The notes under the pieces: generated by a model | Databases searched by the model: none | Told to the model about the DNA's origin: nothing | Seen by the model: only the letters and a program-made list of their open reading frames with translations | Source of the DNA: DATFWC01 sp045801465 | GTDB taxonomy: Bacteria; Pseudomonadota; Alphaproteobacteria; Rhizobiales; Xanthobacteraceae | Reading direction: 5' to 3' | Length of the DNA stretch: 10,360 nucleotides | Assembly (NCBI GenBank): GCA_045801465.1 | Contig: JBJMSU010000156.1 | Location: 1-10,360, forward strand | Part shown: positions 6,355 to 10,360 of the stretch, piece after piece | How the letters are laid out: the number at the start of each line of letters is the position of its first letter | Position numbering within the stretch: the first letter of the stretch is position 1 | Program-made: the position numbers and the translations under genes

Positions 6355-7920
6355 CTAGCTCGCCATTACCGGCTCGCGGCCGATGAGCCGGGCGAGCTGC
6401 TTGAGGCGGTTGAACAGCCGCTCGCCGGCCAGCGTCGCGTGCTCGCCGGACAGCCGCAGCACCAGTTTGCCGTGCTCGACCTGCATCGGCGTGCGCGGCA
6501 GCACGCCCGGCATCGCGGCGGACACCAGGTAGCCGACGCGCATGGCGGCGCCGAGGATGCGGGCGCGGTCGAGCATGCGGGTGGTGGCAAGCTCGCGCAG
6601 CCGGGGGGAGAGCTCGTCGTCGACCAGCCCGACGTGGCGGAAGAACACGGCGAGCGCCAGAAAGGCGCGGCTCGCATGGTCGATGCCGACGAAGGCGGCG
6701 TGCGCAATGATGTTGAGCGACTGCTCGCCGCGGTAGTCCGGGTGGGCGCGCCAGCCGATGTCGGCCAAGAGGCACGCGGCGTGGCGCAGCCGCTTCTCGT
6801 CGGCGCTCTCATCGAGGCCCGAGCTCGCCATGAAACGGTCGGTCCAGGCGATGAGCTCCTCGCCGTGCACCGGCGAGCGCGAGCGGAGCTGGTTGAGCTC
6901 GCGCGCGGCGGTGATCAGCGCGTCCTTGTTGCGCTCCTTGCCCGGAAGCAGCGAGTAGAGCAGGCCCTCGCGCACGCCGAGAGCCGAGACGACGACGTCG
7001 CGCGGCTTGGTGATGCGCACGAGATGTTCCAGCACCAGGGCTCCGTACGCGAGCAGGGGACGGCGGGCATCGGAGACGACTTCGATCCGCGACAGCGTCT
7101 CGGGATCGACGCGGTGGACCAGGCGGGAGAACTCGAAGACTTCCTTCGCCGGCAACACGTAGCCGTGCGTCACGTGCAGCGGATAGCCGGTCTGCCACAT
7201 GTGCAGCCGCGCCAGCGAGCGCCACGTGCCGCCGATGGCATAGAAGCTGCGGCCCGCCCCGGCGGAGAGCCCGCGCACGCCGCTCAACGCCTTCCTGACG
7301 ACCTTCTCGGCCTTCTTGATGGATTTCGCCGAGATGTCCTGCAGCGCCAGACCGCCGAGCGGCAGCGTCACGCCGGGCTTGATGCGGGGGCCGTGAACGT
7401 CGACCAGCTCGAGCGAGCCGCCGCCGAGATCGCCGACCACCCCATCAGGCCGGTAGACTCCGGAGACGATACCGAGCGCGGTCAGTTCGGCCTCGCGCTT
7501 GCCCGAGAGCACGTCGATGCGGGTGCGGCAGATGCGCTTGGCTTCGGCGATGAAGGCGGGGCCGTTCGAGGCATCGCGGCAGGCCGCCGTCGCGATCGCC
7601 CATACGCGCTCGACCTGCATCAGGTCGCACAGCGCGCGAAAGCGCTTGAGCGCCGCGAGCGCGTTGTCGACTGCGTCCTCGGCGAGAAGCCCGGTCGATT
7701 GCACCTCGCGGCCGAGCCCGCACAGTGTCTTCTCGTTGAACAGCGGGGTTGGACTGCGGGTCAGGCCTTCGTAAACGACGAGGCGGACCGAGTTCGAGCC
7801 GATGTCGATGACGGCAACGGGCAGGCCCAGATCCAGGCGGCCCTGTGCCACTTCGCCGTCAAGCGCGCTCGCGGCGACGGGTGAGGCTGCGGGGCGATGA
7901 TTCTTTGAGCGACTTTCCAC
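6355..7920 (-). CDS. ppx: Exopolyphosphatase, Ppx/GppA family
   Basis: Phosphatase of the Ppx/GppA family (ASKHA fold), which removes terminal phosphate from inorganic polyphosphate and, in some members, converts pppGpp to ppGpp. It is cytoplasmic. The 521-residue reading has the phosphate-1 loop VIDIGSNSVRLVVY (37-50), GLGREVQSTG (68-77), TAACRDASNG (111-120) and the catalytic-Glu segment LSGKREAEL (138-146; Glu143 is the likely catalytic residue). The second phosphate loop is GDLGGGSLELVDV (163-175), with GGTWR (230-234) and ALGVREGLLYSLL (313-325) beyond it. From about 340 on is an HD-like helical C-terminal domain (HAACLLADIGWRAHPDY). It lies directly downstream of ppk1, giving one unit for making and breaking polyphosphate. 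The longest start is a GTG at 7918-7920, overlapping ppk1 by 62 bases. A GTG at 7849-7851, 7 bases after the ppk1 stop, is about equally credible and gives 498 residues. Confidence 0.94.
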   Translation of the reverse strand: MESRSKNHRPAASPVAASALDGEVAQGRLDLGLPVAVIDIGSNSVRLVVYEGLTRSPTPLFNEKTLCGLGREVQSTGLLAEDAVDNALAALKRFRALCDLMQVERVWAIATAACRDASNGPAFIAEAKRICRTRIDVLSGKREAELTALGIVSGVYRPDGVVGDLGGGSLELVDVHGPRIKPGVTLPLGGLALQDISAKSIKKAEKVVRKALSGVRGLSAGAGRSFYAIGGTWRSLARLHMWQTGYPLHVTHGYVLPAKEVFEFSRLVHRVDPETLSRIEVVSDARRPLLAYGALVLEHLVRITKPRDVVVSALGVREGLLYSLLPGKERNKDALITAARELNQLRSRSPVHGEELIAWTDRFMASSGLDESADEKRLRHAACLLADIGWRAHPDYRGEQSLNIIAHAAFVGIDHASRAFLALAVFFRHVGLVDDELSPRLRELATTRMLDRARILGAAMRVGYLVSAAMPGVLPRTPMQVEHGKLVLRLSGEHATLAGERLFNRLKQLARLIGREPVMAS

Positions 7921-10093
7921 GGCCCGACAGACTCGGATTGGTCATGAAGTATTTATGGGCGTTGAACGGTTCTTCGCCCGCCGCCGGCTTTATGCGCATC
8001 GACGAGCCATCGGGCAAGCCCTTCCAGCTCTGCTCGTTGTCCTTGAAGTTCGCGATCATGATCTGATCGAGCAGCTGCTGGTGCACGGTGGGATTGAGAA
8101 TCGGGCACATCGCCTCGACCCGTCGGTCGAGATTGCGCGGCATGAGGTCGGCCGAGGAGATGTAGACTGCGGCCCGCGGGTGCGGCAGCCCGTAGCCGGC
8201 GCCGAAGCAGAAGATGCGGCCATGCTCGAGGAAGCGGCCGACGATCGACTTCACCCGGATATTGTCGGACAGACCGGGCACACCCGGCCGCAGGCAGCAG
8301 ATGCCACGCACCACCAGATCGATTTCGACGCCCGCCCGCGAGGCGTGATAAAGCGCATCGATAATGTCCGGGTCGACCAGCGCATTCATCTTCATCCAGA
8401 TCGCCGCAGGCTTGCCGGCCTTGGCGTGCTCCACCTCGGCGGCAATGTGGTGAAGGATGCGCTTGCGCAACGTAATGGGTGAGACCGCGATCTTCTCGAC
8501 CTCGGCGGGCTCGGCATAGCCGGTGATGAAGTTGAAGATGCGGGCGACGTCGCGGGCGATGACCGGATCGGCGGTGAAGAACGACAGGTCGGTGTAGATG
8601 CGCGCTGTCACGGGATGATAGTTCCCGGTCCCTACATGCACAAAGGAGGTCAGCGAGGAGCCCTCGCGGCGCACCACGAGCGAGAGCTTGGCATGGGTCT
8701 TGAGCTCGATGAAGCCGAACACGACCTGGGCGCCGGCGCGCTCGAGGTCGCGCGCCCAGCGGATATTCGCCTCCTCGTCGAACCGGGCCTTGAGCTCGAC
8801 CAGCGCCGTCACCGACTTGCCGGCCTCGGCGGCCTCCGCCAGCGTGCGGATGATCGGGCTTTCCGGGGAGGTGCGGTAGAGCGTCTGCTTGATGGCGACG
8901 ACGTCGGGGTCGCGCGCGGCCTGCTGCAGGAACTGGACGACGACGTCGAACGATTCATATGGGTGATGGACAATCAGGTCCTTTTGCCGGATGGCGGCGA
9001 AGCAGTCGCCGGCGTGATCGCGGATGCGTTCCGGGAAACGCGGATTGTACGGCACGAATTCGAGGTCGGGCCGGTCGAGACGGGTGAGCTGCGCGAGCTC
9101 GTTGAGCGCCAGCATGCCGTGCACCAGGAACACCACGTCCTCGCTGCAGCCGAGCGCGCGCTGGACGAACCGCTTGAGCTCCTCCGGCATCGCCGCCTCG
9201 ATCTCGAGGCGAATGACCGACCCGCGCCGGCGCCGCTTGAGCACGCTCTCGAACTGGCGGACCAGATCTTCGGCCTCTTCCTCGATTTCGATCTCCGAGT
9301 CGCGGATGACGCGAAAGCCGCCCCGCCCCTTCACGCTGTAGCCCGGGAACAGACGGGGGATGAACAGGCCGGTCGCCTGCTCGAGCGTGATCAGGCGGGC
9401 CGCTCCGTTCTCGGCGCTCGGCAGGCGGATGAACCGATCGATCTTGTGCGGCACGCGAATGAGCGCGTTCATCGCTTTGCCGTCGCTCGCGCGTGCGAGC
9501 TGCAGGGCGACCGAGAAACCGAGATTGGGAATGAAGGGGAACGGGTGCGCCGGATCGATGGCGAGCGGGGTGAGCACGGGGAACACGTGGTGGAGAAAAT
9601 GGTCCTCGAGCCAGGCGCGCTCGTGCTTGCTCAAGCCGTCGCTGTCGACCAGCACGATGCCGCTGTCGGCGAGCTCGGGCTTGAGCTCGCGCCAACGCGC
9701 CTGCTGATCGCTCGCGAGGCTCGCGACCGCATCGCCGATGCGGGTGAGCTGCTCTGCCGGCGTCAGCCCGTCCGGGCTCTTCTCGGTAATGCCTTCCCGC
9801 ACCTGGCCCCTCAGGCCGGCGACGCGCACCATGAAGAATTCATCGAGATTGTTGGCGCAGATCGACAGGAAGCGCACGCGCTCGAGCAGCGGATGATTGG
9901 TGTTTTCCGCTTCCTCAAGCACCCGGCGATTGAACTGGAGCCAGGACAGTTCGCGGTTAATGAAGCGTTCCGGGCTGGCGGAAATGTCGGTCGGCGCGGG
10001 TGCCGGTGGCGGAGCCGTCCGCGCTTCCGCGCGCGCCACGCCTGCCGATGCCATTTCCATCGGCAAGACAATACTTTCTGCGCGGTCGCTCAT
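7859..10093 (-). CDS. ppk1: Polyphosphate kinase 1
   Basis: Makes inorganic polyphosphate from the ATP gamma-phosphate, reversibly, through a phosphohistidine intermediate. The 744-residue chain shows the full PPK1 architecture: N-terminal domain (about 42-150) with FINRELSWLQFNRRVLEEA and the ATP-contacting NNLDEFFMVR (81-90); middle domain (about 155-340) with HPFPFIPNLGFSVAL; and two phospholipase-D-like catalytic domains (about 360-525 and 530-705). Likely active-site residues are His467 in HAK, the counterpart of the phosphorylated His435 of E. coli, and His624 in LEHGR, the counterpart of His592. Arg407 (LYRT) and Arg437 (KARFDE) fit the magnesium/phosphate-binding arginines. FVHVGTGNYHPVTARIYTD (485-502) is also typical. 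The first 40 residues are a poorly conserved Ala/Pro-rich leader, so a start at Met12 or Met14 is possible. A GAAGG 11 bases before the ATG is the only visible ribosome binding site. It overlaps ppx at its 3' end. Confidence 0.97.
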   Translation of the reverse strand: MSDRAESIVLPMEMASAGVARAEARTAPPPAPAPTDISASPERFINRELSWLQFNRRVLEEAENTNHPLLERVRFLSICANNLDEFFMVRVAGLRGQVREGITEKSPDGLTPAEQLTRIGDAVASLASDQQARWRELKPELADSGIVLVDSDGLSKHERAWLEDHFLHHVFPVLTPLAIDPAHPFPFIPNLGFSVALQLARASDGKAMNALIRVPHKIDRFIRLPSAENGAARLITLEQATGLFIPRLFPGYSVKGRGGFRVIRDSEIEIEEEAEDLVRQFESVLKRRRRGSVIRLEIEAAMPEELKRFVQRALGCSEDVVFLVHGMLALNELAQLTRLDRPDLEFVPYNPRFPERIRDHAGDCFAAIRQKDLIVHHPYESFDVVVQFLQQAARDPDVVAIKQTLYRTSPESPIIRTLAEAAEAGKSVTALVELKARFDEEANIRWARDLERAGAQVVFGFIELKTHAKLSLVVRREGSSLTSFVHVGTGNYHPVTARIYTDLSFFTADPVIARDVARIFNFITGYAEPAEVEKIAVSPITLRKRILHHIAAEVEHAKAGKPAAIWMKMNALVDPDIIDALYHASRAGVEIDLVVRGICCLRPGVPGLSDNIRVKSIVGRFLEHGRIFCFGAGYGLPHPRAAVYISSADLMPRNLDRRVEAMCPILNPTVHQQLLDQIMIANFKDNEQSWKGLPDGSSMRIKPAAGEEPFNAHKYFMTNPSLSGRGKSLKESSPRSLTRRRERA

Positions 10094-10291
10094 GCTGTTG
10101 AATACCTTCGAAACGCATCCTGGCGATCAAACATGTCGGTCCGATGACACATGCCGCCGCCCCGGAGAGCCGTCAACGACGCGGTTCCGGCGGCGGAGCA
10201 CCCCAAGATTCAGATGGCTACACCCGTCTATATGGCTACACCCGTCTATATAGTCTCGAATAGTTAGTATCAGATGCCACTTGCGCCCGCG
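10094..10291. promoter_or_regulatory. ppk1 upstream region
   Basis: About 200 bp without a credible gene, presumably the ppk1-ppx control region. On the minus strand TTGACG (10176 down to 10171) could be a -35 element, but the hexamer 17 bases on is CATGTG, a poor -10, so no promoter is claimed. The segment from about 10205 to 10270 is visibly richer in A and T than its surroundings and holds the tandem repeat at 10214-10249 and the palindrome CTATATAG at 10246-10253. I found no sequence fitting the Pho-box consensus. Confidence 0.4.
10214..10249. repeat. Perfect tandem duplication, 2 x 18 bp
   Basis: ATGGCTACACCCGTCTAT occurs twice with no gap and no mismatch (10214-10231 and 10232-10249), followed by AT, the first bases of a third unit. 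It lies 121-156 bases upstream of the ppk1 start. It could be a doubled regulator-binding site or a slippage-prone minisatellite. Read on the plus strand it would encode MATPVY twice in a 17-codon frame (10214-10267), but there is no ribosome binding site for it. Confidence 0.9.
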
Positions 10292-10360
10292 TTAGGCTGG
10301 CGAGCCGAGATTCAGCACCTCGGCGGCAAGCGCTCGCATCACCGCATAGGCGCTAACATA
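10292..10360 (-). CDS. Possible C-terminal end of an unidentified protein (5' end beyond window)
   Basis: On the minus strand one frame is open from the window edge to a TAA at 10292-10294, encoding 22 residues that end in AAEVLNLGSPA. The other two minus-strand frames hit stops within the first few codons. Codon choice and the alanine- and leucine-rich, helix-like sequence fit a real coding end, and the direction matches ppk1-ppx. The fragment is too short to assign a family, and it could be chance. If real, its stop is 198 bases before the ppk1 start. Confidence 0.35.
   Translation of the reverse strand, partial: YVSAYAVMRALAAEVLNLGSPA

Noticed and set aside
6235..7884. A 549-codon open frame on the plus strand
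   Set aside because: It is antisense to ppx and overlaps the end of the membrane-protein gene; it has a low-complexity Arg/Ala/Gln/His-rich composition and no recognisable motif.
8615..10147. A 510-codon open frame on the plus strand
   Set aside because: It is antisense to ppk1, whose catalytic motifs are unmistakable; the plus-strand product shows no family features.
10148..10176. TTGACG plus downstream hexamer as a ppk1 promoter
   Set aside because: Only the -35 resembles consensus; the hexamer at 17-base spacing is CATGTG, a poor match to a -10.
10214..10267. 17-codon frame with two MATPVY repeats
   Set aside because: The amino-acid repeat simply follows from the 18-bp DNA duplication; there is no ribosome binding site, and the frame lies in the ppk1 upstream region.

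Overview
The window reads as ordinary chromosomal DNA of a GC-rich alphaproteobacterium. The signs are heavy GC bias at third codon positions, several Bug/TctC-type periplasmic binding proteins, a GTCGTCCCCGC-type palindromic repeat common in Rhizobiales and Reyranella-like genomes, and an adjacent ppk1-ppx pair. The genus cannot be fixed from the sequence alone. No rRNA, tRNA, CRISPR array, transposase or phage gene was seen.

Left part (1-5754), solute-binding and catabolic genes. A secreted Bug/TctC binding protein (minus strand, C-terminus just cut by the window edge) diverges from a plus-strand cluster. That cluster encodes an NMT1/SsuA-type ABC substrate-binding protein, an AtuA-family (DUF1446) protein, and a separate small protein matching the AtuA C-terminal ferredoxin-fold domain. 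The last two genes are split by an inverted pair of REP-like hairpins. Converging on this cluster is a minus-strand pair: a secreted Bug protein and, joined to it by an ATGA stop/start overlap, a Bug-like protein with no signal peptide. No transporter membrane subunit or ATPase lies in the window. The layout suggests uptake or sensing of organic acids linked to AtuA-type catabolism (AtuA is known from acyclic terpene degradation), but the substrate cannot be read from the sequence.

Middle (5755-6354). A divergent intergenic region leads to a 129-residue, four-helix membrane protein of unknown function, which converges on ppx.

Right part (6355-10093). This holds inorganic polyphosphate metabolism: ppk1 (polyphosphate kinase) followed by an overlapping Ppx/GppA phosphatase gene, both on the minus strand and probably one operon. 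Upstream of ppk1 is about 200 bp of non-coding DNA with a perfect 2 x 18 bp tandem repeat. The last 69 bases may be the end of another minus-strand gene.

Nothing here is a clearly new system. The points most worth a second look are the split AtuA gene with in-frame REP hairpins at the junction, the signal-less Bug protein coupled to a secreted one, and the tandem repeat in the ppk1 upstream region.
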